A DNA stretch of 7,413 nt from an uncultured Clostridia bacterium (GCA_934476675.1 CAKSOE010000052.1:1-7413), one strand, 5' to 3'. Positions 1 to 5,526 are shown, numbered from the stretch's first letter. Notes: generated by a model not told the origin, from the sequence alone. Numbers and translations are program-made.

Positions 1-504
1 TCTGTTCGTATCTTCGCCACGCTCCCATACTCCGACGTATTTCCAACCGTTACGGGCAACAAGGTGTTTCAGGGTGTTAGATAACTTTTTGCGGAACGTT
101 TCTTCGGTGTGAAGTTCGTTTGAGTATGTAAAAGTTACGAAAAAATTCCAGTCCTGCAAACGCAACTTTCGCATAAGCCTTACTTTGCGTTTAATGGCGT
201 TGGTTTGCATTCGTTCGGTGTGTTTTTCGACGAAAGCGTTTAATTCGGTTTTATCTGCAAAGTCGTCTTTCAAAGCGGCTTTTATATGCGCCTTGCGTTC
301 TCGTTTGGGTAGAGATTGGCTCTCTTTATATGCCGTTTCAAAGCGTTCTTTCGGTGTTTCGGGCGGCGTTATGTCTGCCGTCGATTGTTGTTTCATCGGT
401 TTAACGACGCGCCTTTTACAGCCTTTTCCGCTCGGAAACGCTCCTTGCGGTATTCCGACGTAATGACCGCCGTCAAAATAGATTTTCATATTTGCATAGT
501 TCAT
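1..504 (-). CDS. Rolling-circle-type replication initiator (Rep), N-terminal part, runs off left edge
   Basis: The frame is open without a stop for 168 codons from an ATG at 504-502 to the window edge, so the C-terminus is missing. An AAGGAG site (518-513) lies 8 bases before the ATG and fixes the start over the internal ATG at codon 6. Residues 1-30 (MKIYFDGGHYVGIPQG) resemble the conserved head of Rep-like proteins on Clostridia mobile elements. Residues 50-118 are a highly charged linker. Residues 119-127 (WNFFVTFTY) look like the first conserved beta strand (motif 1) of an HUH nickase, and 154-161 (WKYVGVWE) is the strand that usually precedes the HxH motif. The metal-binding HxH and the catalytic tyrosine would lie beyond the edge, so nicking activity cannot be confirmed here. 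Such proteins nick the plus strand at a double-strand origin to start replication of plasmids or integrated elements. It is transcribed away from the defence operon. The family call is from pattern memory. Confidence 0.72.
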   Translation of the reverse strand, partial: MNYANMKIYFDGGHYVGIPQGAFPSGKGCKRRVVKPMKQQSTADITPPETPKERFETAYKESQSLPKRERKAHIKAALKDDFADKTELNAFVEKHTERMQTNAIKRKVRLMRKLRLQDWNFFVTFTYSNELHTEETFRKKLSNTLKHLVARNGWKYVGVWERGEDTNR

Positions 505-545
505 AGTTTTTACTCCTTGTGATTTAGATTTTTTTGTATGGCGAG

Positions 546-597
546 AAAATAAAAAACGGCAGAATACGAAACACCATACAATTTCATACTCTGCCGT
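546..597 (-). terminator. Hairpin plus T-tract on the minus strand, possible rep attenuator
   Basis: The arms at 582-597 and 556-571 pair over 16 positions (14 Watson-Crick and two G-U) around a 10-base loop. Read leftward, the stem ends in TCTGCCGT and is followed by TTTTTTATTTT (556-546), the form of an intrinsic terminator. It sits between the small gene at 789-941 and rep, 41 bases before the rep ATG. I see no promoter in those 41 bases, so rep transcription would have to read through it. That suggests attenuation, as known for rep genes of some rolling-circle plasmids, but this is inference. Confidence 0.72.
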
Positions 598-600
598 CAG

Positions 601-690
601 TTCGGTTCGGTTTAATTACAATTCAATTCAGTTCAATTCGATTAGTTCAAGTCATAAATAGATTTCCGTTCAGTTCCTTTCATTTCGTTT
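601..690. repeat. Tandem TTCNN pentamers (iteron-like)
   Basis: From 601 to 650 the plus strand repeats a TTC/TTT/TTA trinucleotide every five bases (TTCGG TTCGG TTTAA TTACA, then TTCAA TTCAG TTCAA TTCGA and TTCAA), with single-base slips. After a gap a second cluster follows at 669-685 (TTCAG TTCCT TTCAT TTCG). A five-base period places equivalent faces half a helical turn apart, unlike coding sequence. It lies next to the rep leader, so Rep or regulator binding sites, or an AT-rich unwinding element, are plausible. It may also be simple slippage. Confidence 0.5.
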
Positions 691-788
691 ATGTTGTCGC
701 TTTTTAGCGTTATTTTCAAATTTAATGTTTTTCTATTTACTCGGTTTATTTTATTAAGTTTTTAATGTGTAATTTTTCGGCTTTTAAG

Positions 789-941
789 TCAGGTTTCGTT
801 TTTGTTTTCGGTTTGCGTTTGTTGGTGCTGTTCGACTATCCTTGAAAAGATACTTTCAAAGAAAGTGCGTTTTTCGCCGTCGGTCAACGCCTCGATATTC
901 GGCTCGCCGACGGCTACGACTTTTAGGTTTGTTTGCAGCAT
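789..941 (-). CDS. Small conserved-looking protein of the rep region, 50 residues, unknown function
   Basis: A complete short frame starts at ATG 941-939 and stops at TGA 791-789. A textbook AGGAGG (956-951) sits 9 bases upstream after an A-rich stretch, which is the main reason to call it real. The peptide begins MLQTNLKVVAVGEPNIEAL, continues with DGEKRTFFESIFSRIVEQ, and ends in a hydrophilic Q/N/T/E-rich tail. It has no signal peptide or membrane segment. The middle (residues 19-38) is likely a single amphipathic helix. It is upstream of, and on the same strand as, rep, separated by pentamer repeats and a terminator. A role in copy control or as a Rep accessory is possible from position only. 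I do not recognise a named family. Confidence 0.6.
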   Translation of the reverse strand: MLQTNLKVVAVGEPNIEALTDGEKRTFFESIFSRIVEQHQQTQTENKNET

Positions 942-984
942 TTTTTCGTCCTCCTTTTTTTTGAATGGATTTTATTACCCGAAC

Positions 985-1043
985 TCGCAAGATTTTTGCG
1001 ACTTCGAGAAAATAATATTTCGTAAATACGACAAATTTTGTCG
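985..1043. repeat. Two short palindromes upstream of the small gene
   Basis: TCGCAA (985-990) and TTGCGA (996-1001) form a 6-bp inverted repeat with a 5-base centre. CGACAAA (1029-1035) and TTTGTCG (1037-1043) form a perfect 7-bp inverted repeat around one T. Both lie in the leader of the small minus-strand gene, 44-102 bases before its ATG. The second is shaped like an operator for a dimeric repressor. No regulator for it is visible in the window. Confidence 0.35.
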
Positions 1044-1245
1044 CATTCACAAAAAAGGAATAGAAAAAGGACGTAATACGACCGTAAAATTTCGTACTTC
1101 GCCCTTAAAATGCCGCCTCCGACCCTGTTATTCACGGGTGTAATGCTTTTCGCTATCTGTCCTTACGCCGTTTGATAGTTAGTTCGCTCCTGACTTAAAA
1201 ACTCGGCTTGCTATTCTTGCTATACGCCTTTGACTATTCGATTGC

Positions 1246-1327
1246 GTTACAACTATACCACGGGAATTTGGCAAACACAAGGACATCTATGTGACCGAAA
1301 TGTACCAAAATGTGATGTCGTTGTAAC
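1246..1327. repeat. Nested inverted repeats
   Basis: GTTACAAC (1246-1253) and GTTGTAAC (1320-1327) are perfect 8-bp arms, extended to 9 by C1245 and G1328. Inside them GACATC (1282-1287) pairs with GATGTC (1314-1319), and the two right-hand arms are directly adjacent. The structure could form in DNA as a cruciform or in the minus-strand leader RNA. Short arms mean chance cannot be excluded. Confidence 0.35.
1252..1280 (-). promoter_or_regulatory. Candidate minus-strand promoter
   Basis: Reading leftward, TTGTGT (1280-1275) and TATAGT (1257-1252) are separated by exactly 17 bases. The -10 box matches 5 of 6 consensus positions and the -35 box 3 of 6. It points towards the small gene and rep, and the -10 box overlaps the left arm of the inverted repeat at 1246-1327. 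Moderate to weak evidence. Confidence 0.3.
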
Positions 1328-1334
1328 GTCTATG

Positions 1335-1343
1335 ATTATATCA
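1335..1343 (-). promoter_or_regulatory. Candidate extended -10 promoter for the rep block
   Basis: Leftward, TGATATAAT is a perfect extended -10 element (TGnTATAAT). It overlaps a 15-bp palindrome (TATGAT and ATCATA arms, 1331-1345), which could hold a bound repressor over the promoter. No good -35 box is visible at 17 bases (TTCACG stands at about 19). It would start a transcript near 1328, giving a long structured leader before the small gene. Confidence 0.4.
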
Positions 1344-1550
1344 TACGCCGATAAAAAAGCGTGAATGGGTTGAAATAGGTTTTGCGTGGATTTTTGACGT
1401 TTTCAGGAAGTAAAGTCATACTCGAATAGGGGTGGGAAATGGTCTTTGCGGTAGTAAAAAAGGACGGCGTAGGAAAACACCACCCGAAACAAAACGGAGC
1501 GAAAAAATACTCGGAATATATAAAAGGAATAAAACTCCAAATATGCTGAC

Positions 1551-1610
1551 GAGCGAAGAATTATGGGGCGATTCGCAAAGCGGTTTAGCGGCGAACGCCC
1601 CATTTCGCTC
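1551..1610. repeat. Extended imperfect hairpin, no T-tract
   Basis: Three helices stack. GAGCGAA (1551-1557) pairs with TTCGCTC (1604-1610), ATGGGGCG (1563-1570) with CGCCCCAT (1596-1603), and TTCGC (1572-1576) with GCGAA (1591-1595). That is 20 paired positions, interrupted by a five-base one-sided loop (1558-1562) and a bulged A1571. Neither direction has a following T-run, so it is not a normal terminator. With the hairpin 40 bases to its right it is a candidate rolling-circle origin or transfer-origin structure. Confidence 0.55.
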
Positions 1611-1650
1611 GGCTTTGAGTTGACCTTTTTATCCGAGTTTAAGCGAGTTG

Positions 1651-1712
1651 TTTGGCGGGTGCTTGACCGCACCGCGAAGCGTCGCGCTTGTATAAGTCAA
1701 GCACCCGCCAAA
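1651..1712. repeat. Perfect 17-bp inverted repeat with inner GC hairpin
   Basis: The arm at 1651-1667 (TTTGGCGGGTGCTTGAC) is exactly complementary to 1696-1712. The 28-base loop contains CGCG (1673-1676) paired with CGCG (1683-1686). The element is much richer in G+C than the AT-rich genes to the right, and neither flank has a T-run. It lies just before the defence promoter, at the switch from minus-strand to plus-strand genes. Origin, oriT, recombination site or transcript insulator are all possible. Confidence 0.6.
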
Positions 1713-1762
1713 GTGCCATTTGAAGTTTTTCAAGAATTCTACGTCTGCAAACTCAATAGCGG

Positions 1763-1791
1763 TTGAAAAATTTTAAGAAGTGTGCTATAAT
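1763..1791 (+). promoter_or_regulatory. Promoter of the defence operon
   Basis: TTGAAA (1763-1768) and TATAAT (1786-1791) are spaced by 17 bases, and TGC directly before the -10 box gives an extended -10. The predicted start near 1798 leaves a short, very AT-rich leader, followed by AGGAGG (1816-1821) five bases before the methyltransferase ATG. This is close to consensus and should be constitutive. I see no C-protein box or controller gene. Confidence 0.8.
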
Positions 1792-1826
1792 ATAATAAAA
1801 ATAATATAATATCCGAGGAGGTTTTA

Positions 1827-3092
1827 ATGACAGAACATAAAATCGTGTTTGGCGACAGTCGGTCTTTAAACCAAATCAAAGATAAATCAGTTCAACTTAT
1901 AATTACATCGCCACCGTATTGGCAGTTAAAAGATTACGGAACAGAAAATCAAATTGGCTTCAATGATAGCTATGAGGAATATATAAATAATTTAAATTTG
2001 GTGTGGGCTGAATGTAATCGTGTACTTTCAGATGGTTGCCGTTTGTGTATAAACATTGGCGATCAATTTGCTCGTTCTGTTTATTATGGCAGATATAAAG
2101 TAATCCCGATACGAACGGAAATCATTAGATTTTGTGAATCTTTGGGGATGGATTATATGGGAGCGATAATTTGGCAGAAAGCTACAACGATGAACACGTC
2201 CGGCGGTGGAGCAATTATGGGTAGTTTTCCATATCCTCGTAATGGGATTTTGAAAATGGATTATGAATTTATTCTTATTTTTAAAAAACTTGGAACACCA
2301 CCAAAAGTAACAGTTGAGCAAAAACAACAATCAATAATAACTAAAGAAGAATGGAATGAGTATTTTGCTTCTCATTGGAATTTTAACGGGGTAAAACAGT
2401 TTGGGCATATTGCGATGTTCCCTGAAGAGTTGCCTAAAAGACTTATTAAAATGTTCTCTTTTGTCGGAGAAACGGTCTTGGACCCATTTGCTGGAAGTGG
2501 CACAACTTCGTTAGCAGCAATGAAACTCGGAAGAAATTCTATCGGATATGAAATAAACAACGAGTTCTTTCCTATCATAAAAGAAAAATTCTCTTCTGTA
2601 GAAAATAGTAACCATATAGTTGAATATATGCGGGATGATAACCCCGATTATAACATATCTTCTTTGCCGTATCTTTTTAAAGACCCCCATAAAATGGATA
2701 AAAAAGTTGATGTGAAAAAGCTTCAATTTGGCTCAAGGTTAGATGCTGGCGAAACAAAAAAAGAAGAAATGTTTTCTGTAAAAGAAGTTGTTTCCCCCAA
2801 CACGCTCATACTTAATAATGGTTTGACAATTAAATTATTGGGCGTTGAACCAAACAAAGAACATTATAATGAAGCTATCGAATTTTTAAAGCAAAAATTA
2901 AAAAAGCGTAAAGTATTCTTAAAGTACGATACGATAAAATACGATAGTTCAAATTTATTATTATGCTACTTGTATTTGGATAATAAAACATTTATAAATA
3001 GACATTTGGTAAAAACGGGATTTGTATCAGTAGACACGGCTATTGATTATAAATACAAAAAGAAATTCTTGGAGGATGTGAAAAATGGCTAA
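1827..3092 (+). CDS. Beta-class DNA methyltransferase of a CTAG-type R-M system with C-terminal SNase-like domain
   Basis: This is the modification enzyme (421 residues), expected to add a methyl group from SAM to a base in the recognition site. TSPPYW (residues 27-32) is catalytic motif IV and precedes the SAM-binding motif DPFAGSGTT (219-227), the order of beta-class enzymes. The SPPY form is typical of N4-cytosine methyltransferases, though N6-adenine is not excluded. Residues about 115-190 between the motifs should hold the target recognition region. Residues about 315-421 look like a staphylococcal nuclease fold: TLILNNGLTIKLLGVEP, then FLKQKL, KYDSS, LLCYLYLD and a late FINRHLVKTGF. The SNase catalytic arginines appear as K336 and L377 and metal ligands are changed, so it is probably inactive and may bind nucleic acid. 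AGGAGG lies five bases before the ATG. The endonuclease frame begins inside its last codons. Confidence 0.88.
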   Translation: MTEHKIVFGDSRSLNQIKDKSVQLIITSPPYWQLKDYGTENQIGFNDSYEEYINNLNLVWAECNRVLSDGCRLCINIGDQFARSVYYGRYKVIPIRTEIIRFCESLGMDYMGAIIWQKATTMNTSGGGAIMGSFPYPRNGILKMDYEFILIFKKLGTPPKVTVEQKQQSIITKEEWNEYFASHWNFNGVKQFGHIAMFPEELPKRLIKMFSFVGETVLDPFAGSGTTSLAAMKLGRNSIGYEINNEFFPIIKEKFSSVENSNHIVEYMRDDNPDYNISSLPYLFKDPHKMDKKVDVKKLQFGSRLDAGETKKEEMFSVKEVVSPNTLILNNGLTIKLLGVEPNKEHYNEAIEFLKQKLKKRKVFLKYDTIKYDSSNLLLCYLYLDNKTFINRHLVKTGFVSVDTAIDYKYKKKFLEDVKNG

Positions 3093-3714
3093 AGAATGGG
3101 TTTTAAACAGTGCAACAAATAGATTTCAGTTGAATTTTAAACGTAATGTAGGAGCGACTTCAGAAGCTATTCGAAAATGTGCACCTAAATCTTTGCAAGA
3201 GTGGCAGGATTACTATTTCAAGAATGTAAAAAGCGAAGAACATATTATTGAATTAGGCAAGAAACTTTATATTAAAATATCAGAAGTTCTTGTCGCTGAA
3301 ATTGATGAAATAACTGAAAAAGATTGTATAAATTACATAAAAGAGCTTGTTATTGACAGAACATATGATGGATATGTTCGCGAAATAAAAACAATCTATG
3401 AGCAACTTCAGGAAATATTAAAAGTAAAGATTGAGCCTGCTCCTGATGAATGGGATAGGCTTTTCAACGTTGATTTCTTCATAGAGATAAACGGAAAATA
3501 TATTGGATTGCAAATTAAACCCGTATCTCAAGTTTCAAGCATACCTGAAATATACAAAGAGCGTGGGATTCAGCACAAATCGCATATCGAGTTTACAAAA
3601 CAATATGGCGGTAAAGTTTTCTATTTGTTCTCTTGCAAACAAGGAGATAAAAAGATTATCGTCAACACAGAAGTTATTGATGAAATAAAAGCTGAAATTC
3701 AAATTTTACAGTAA
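3085..3714 (+). CDS. MjaI-family type II restriction endonuclease (predicted target CTAG)
   Basis: A 209-residue protein whose head (KEWVLN.ATNR.QLN, then KRNVG..SE.IRKC.PKSL.EW) matches my recollection of MjaI-family endonucleases (Pfam RE_MjaI), which recognise and cut C^TAG. The likely PD-(D/E)xK core is D130 (NVDFFIEI) with Q143-x-K145 (GLQIKP), a QxK variant known from other restriction enzymes. GKVFYLFS (176-183) would be the following core strand. The start is set by GGAGG (3071-3075), nine bases before the ATG, and the gene overlaps the methyltransferase end by 8 bases. Translation of the nuclease is therefore coupled to that of the protective enzyme, which should help safe expression. 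Family membership is recalled, not searched. The adjacent TSPPY methyltransferase strongly supports an R-M pair. Confidence 0.78.
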   Translation: MAKEWVLNSATNRFQLNFKRNVGATSEAIRKCAPKSLQEWQDYYFKNVKSEEHIIELGKKLYIKISEVLVAEIDEITEKDCINYIKELVIDRTYDGYVREIKTIYEQLQEILKVKIEPAPDEWDRLFNVDFFIEINGKYIGLQIKPVSQVSSIPEIYKERGIQHKSHIEFTKQYGGKVFYLFSCKQGDKKIIVNTEVIDEIKAEIQILQ

Positions 3715-3744
3715 GCTAACTAAATATTTACAAAAGAGTAAAAT

Positions 3745-5280
3745 ATGAAAAACAAAACGTATTACAAAACAGGCAATATTGAATTAAAAGACCAATATAC
3801 GACACTGTCTTTATCGATTAAAAATATAAAAAGAATAAGTGGAGAAATTGAGATTCCATTAAAAAACGATGTCTTCGCAATAACTGGAAACAATGGAACG
3901 GGTAAAAGTACATTGATTTCTATTCTTTCGTTATTGGTTCCCCCATATTCTTTAAGATTATCCAATGTGGACATTGAAAGCGATTCAAATATAGAATTCA
4001 GTGTATACGATTTGCATAATAAATGGACATTTCCTAATGGAAGATACTCTCGTGAAGGCGATGATATTCGTTTTGAAGGAAGATATGAGGGTAGTTTGTT
4101 TTATGGAAAACGCTTTGAGGATTCAAAAATAGTAGAAGAGCTAATTAATAATGGACAAATCAAAGAAGATTTGCTCGTCAACGCTGAAGATTTTATTGTT
4201 AAAACTTTAGGTATAATACTACACGGGGATGAAAATTATTATACCCAAATAATGCGCCTAAAAAACCGAGATTTGGCAGATCAGTTCAACCTTAAAAATT
4301 TGCCTTATTTTATGTCTGTTAACAATAAAATCATAAGCCAGTATAAGATGAGTTCGGGAGAGTGTTTACTGCTTACTTTACTACACTTTTTATACAATTC
4401 TATCGTAAGAAAATCTATTCCTATCCGTAAACACGTCATTCTTTTAGTTGATGAAATAGAATTAGCACTTCACCCAGTAGCAGTTAAGCGATTGATTGAA
4501 TTATTGCAAAATATAACAAAATCCTATGGCAACTTAACTTGTATAATCTCTTCACACTCTTTAGAAGTTATTAGAAGTGTATCGCCGTCGAATATTTTCA
4601 ATTTACAAACTTACTCTGAAAATGAAGGAAAAAGATTTGTTGTTGACAATCCCATTTATCCTTGCTATCTTATGAAAGATATTTACCTTCATAATGGATA
4701 TGATTATGTCGTTTTAGTTGAGGATAAATTAGCATCTATGATAGTTGCTAATAGTATTACAAAACTAAAATTAAGAAAAAACAAATTAATAGATATAGTG
4801 CCTATCGGCGGTTGGGAAAATGTTTTGACCTTACATAAAACTTTTATTACAGAAAACACTTTGGGCATAGACACCAAGATAATTAGTATTATAGATGGTG
4901 ATGTTAAAAGTATAGCTGAATCAAAATTTAAGAATCTAAAACACACATTCTTACCCGTTAGTAGTGTAGAGAAATTCGTAATGACCAATATTTTTTCAAA
5001 AAATGCTATAGCTAAAGATATAAAGGATACAATATTTACAGGGATTCTCTCTTTGGATTCTTTTTTAGCGGAATATAATGAGGAAGAAAAGAACAAAGCG
5101 AATGAAAGTTCATTTAAGGCGGATAATAATGGGAAAAGATTATATGGAAAATTAAAGAACTACTGTGAATCTCAACGAAAAATCAGTGAAGATAAATTGA
5201 TAGATATATTGTATGATATTGCCGAGAGAAATGTAGATTTCTCAAGTTTTGAAAAAAGTCTTCTTGAATTTTTATCATAG
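3745..5280 (+). CDS. ABC-type ATPase with C-terminal TOPRIM-like nuclease domain (OLD/PARIS-like defence protein)
   Basis: A 511-residue single chain. Residues 21-310 are an ABC/SMC-like ATPase: Walker A GNNGTGKST (48-56), signature MSSGE (202-206), Walker B VILLVDEIE (231-239, D236 and E237) followed by ALHP, and the switch histidine H271 in ISSHS. Residues about 320-430 look like a TOPRIM domain: acidic VVLVEDKLA (E326), PIGG (353-356) and IISIIDGD with the DxD pair D384/D386, then SSVEKF. The usual VEGxxD aspartate is A330 here. OLD, GajA and fused PARIS (AriA plus AriB) proteins combine these parts and act in phage defence by cutting DNA or tRNA. At 511 residues this is shorter than typical members. 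It follows the endonuclease by 30 bases with only a weak AAAGAG site, and appears co-transcribed. Which subfamily it belongs to is undecided. Confidence 0.78.
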   Translation: MKNKTYYKTGNIELKDQYTTLSLSIKNIKRISGEIEIPLKNDVFAITGNNGTGKSTLISILSLLVPPYSLRLSNVDIESDSNIEFSVYDLHNKWTFPNGRYSREGDDIRFEGRYEGSLFYGKRFEDSKIVEELINNGQIKEDLLVNAEDFIVKTLGIILHGDENYYTQIMRLKNRDLADQFNLKNLPYFMSVNNKIISQYKMSSGECLLLTLLHFLYNSIVRKSIPIRKHVILLVDEIELALHPVAVKRLIELLQNITKSYGNLTCIISSHSLEVIRSVSPSNIFNLQTYSENEGKRFVVDNPIYPCYLMKDIYLHNGYDYVVLVEDKLASMIVANSITKLKLRKNKLIDIVPIGGWENVLTLHKTFITENTLGIDTKIISIIDGDVKSIAESKFKNLKHTFLPVSSVEKFVMTNIFSKNAIAKDIKDTIFTGILSLDSFLAEYNEEEKNKANESSFKADNNGKRLYGKLKNYCESQRKISEDKLIDILYDIAERNVDFSSFEKSLLEFLS

Positions 5281-5317
5281 TACAGTATTTGCTATTATTC
5301 GATTTACGTTACTAACC

Positions 5318-5329
5318 CTCCGCCAAAAA
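5318..5329 (+). repeat. Direct repeat CTCCGCCAAAAA, copy 1 (candidate att site)
   Basis: The same 12-mer recurs at 5461-5472. CTCCGCCA resembles the 3' end of a tRNA-Ser gene including CCA, a common target of integrases. It lies exactly where the AT-rich island ends, and a terminator follows directly. I take it as the likely right boundary of the island. No integrase or intact tRNA gene is in the window. Confidence 0.4.
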
Positions 5330-5330
5330 C

Positions 5331-5363
5331 AAAAGAACACCGCAAGGTGTTCTTTTTGTTTTT
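5331..5363 (+). terminator. Intrinsic terminator after the defence operon
   Basis: AAAAGAACACC (5331-5341) and GGTGTTCTTTT (5346-5356) form an 11-bp perfect stem with a GCAA tetraloop, followed by a T-rich tail broken by one G. It lies 50 bases after the stop of the ATPase gene. The A-run on the left side also allows termination in the opposite direction. Confidence 0.88.
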
Positions 5364-5369
5364 CACTGG

Positions 5370-5455
5370 GGGATTCGAACGGGTCGGTAGTGAATGACCT
5401 GCCGGTGGCAGGTCAGAGCCGACCCTGACCGAGCCCGCAGGCGAGAGCGAATCCC
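5370..5455. repeat. 86-base element of three nested perfect inverted repeats
   Basis: GGGATTCG (5370-5377) pairs with CGAATCCC (5448-5455), GGGTCGG (5381-5387) with CCGACCC (5419-5425), and GACCTGCC (5396-5403) with GGCAGGTC (5407-5414) around a 3-base loop. A further GCC/GGC mini-hairpin fits at 5433-5442. The element is G+C rich and lies between the two CTCCGCCAAAAA copies. CGAATCCC followed by CTCTCCGCCA looks like the T-arm and acceptor end of a tRNA-Ser, but no anticodon arm or complete cloverleaf is present. It may be a dispersed repeat, a degraded tRNA end or a structured RNA. Confidence 0.5.
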
Positions 5456-5460
5456 TTCCT

Positions 5461-5472
5461 CTCCGCCAAAAA
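5461..5472 (+). repeat. Direct repeat CTCCGCCAAAAA, copy 2 (tRNA-Ser 3'-end-like)
   Basis: Second copy of the 12-mer at 5318-5329. Here the tRNA resemblance is longer, running back to CGAATCCC at 5448, so this copy is the better match to a tRNA-Ser 3' end or an older attachment scar. It is followed by a strong terminator, as a real tRNA gene would be. Confidence 0.4.
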
Positions 5473-5490
5473 ACGCGGTTAAGCCGCAGC

Positions 5491-5526
5491 AAAAGCCGCA
5501 AGGATTTCCTTGCGGCTTTTGTTTTT
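5491..5526 (+). terminator. Intrinsic terminator
   Basis: AAAAGCCGCAAGGA (5491-5504) and TCCTTGCGGCTTTT (5507-5520) form a 14-bp perfect stem with a two-base TT gap (the real loop will be larger), followed by GTTTTT. No gene ends directly upstream on the plus strand within 200 bases, so it probably once served a tRNA or other RNA gene whose 3' end remains at 5448-5468. Confidence 0.82.

Larger units (their letters stand above)
942..1762. other. Gene-poor intergenic region with dense inverted repeats
   Basis: This stretch between the minus-strand rep block and the plus-strand defence operon has no frame with a good start signal and recognisable protein. The longer frames are low-complexity and cross the hairpins. 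It holds several inverted repeats (985-1043, 1246-1327, 1331-1345, 1551-1610, 1651-1712), a tandem CTTGCTAT pair (1207-1214 and 1216-1223) and candidate minus-strand promoters. The set fits a replication origin or transfer origin with regulatory DNA. A weak 36-codon frame (1439-1549, MVFAVVKKDGVGKHHPKQN at its start, only GGTGGG upstream) could be a tiny gene but is not well supported. Confidence 0.6.

Noticed and set aside
642..683. Possible 13-residue leader peptide upstream of the rep attenuator
   Set aside because: The frame exists on the minus strand but has no ribosome binding site, and no run of regulatory codons, so classical leader-peptide attenuation is not supported.
802..1143. Plus-strand open frame of 113 codons
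   Set aside because: It lies antisense to the small gene with a good ribosome site, has a Cys/Phe/Ser-rich shadow-like composition and no ribosome binding site.
1439..1623. Two tiny plus-strand frames overlapping at ATGCTGA (36 and 26 codons)
   Set aside because: The overlap looks coupled, but the first has only GGTGGG upstream and the second runs through the hairpin; kept only as a note in the intergenic entry.
1403..1672. Minus-strand frame of 89 codons
   Set aside because: Low-complexity F/Y/R/S-rich product crossing the hairpin at 1551-1610 and part of the next one; no ribosome site and no recognisable domain.
5370..5468. Complete tRNA-Ser gene
   Set aside because: Only a T-arm/acceptor-like 3' end can be seen; no matching 5' acceptor strand, D-arm or anticodon arm folds.
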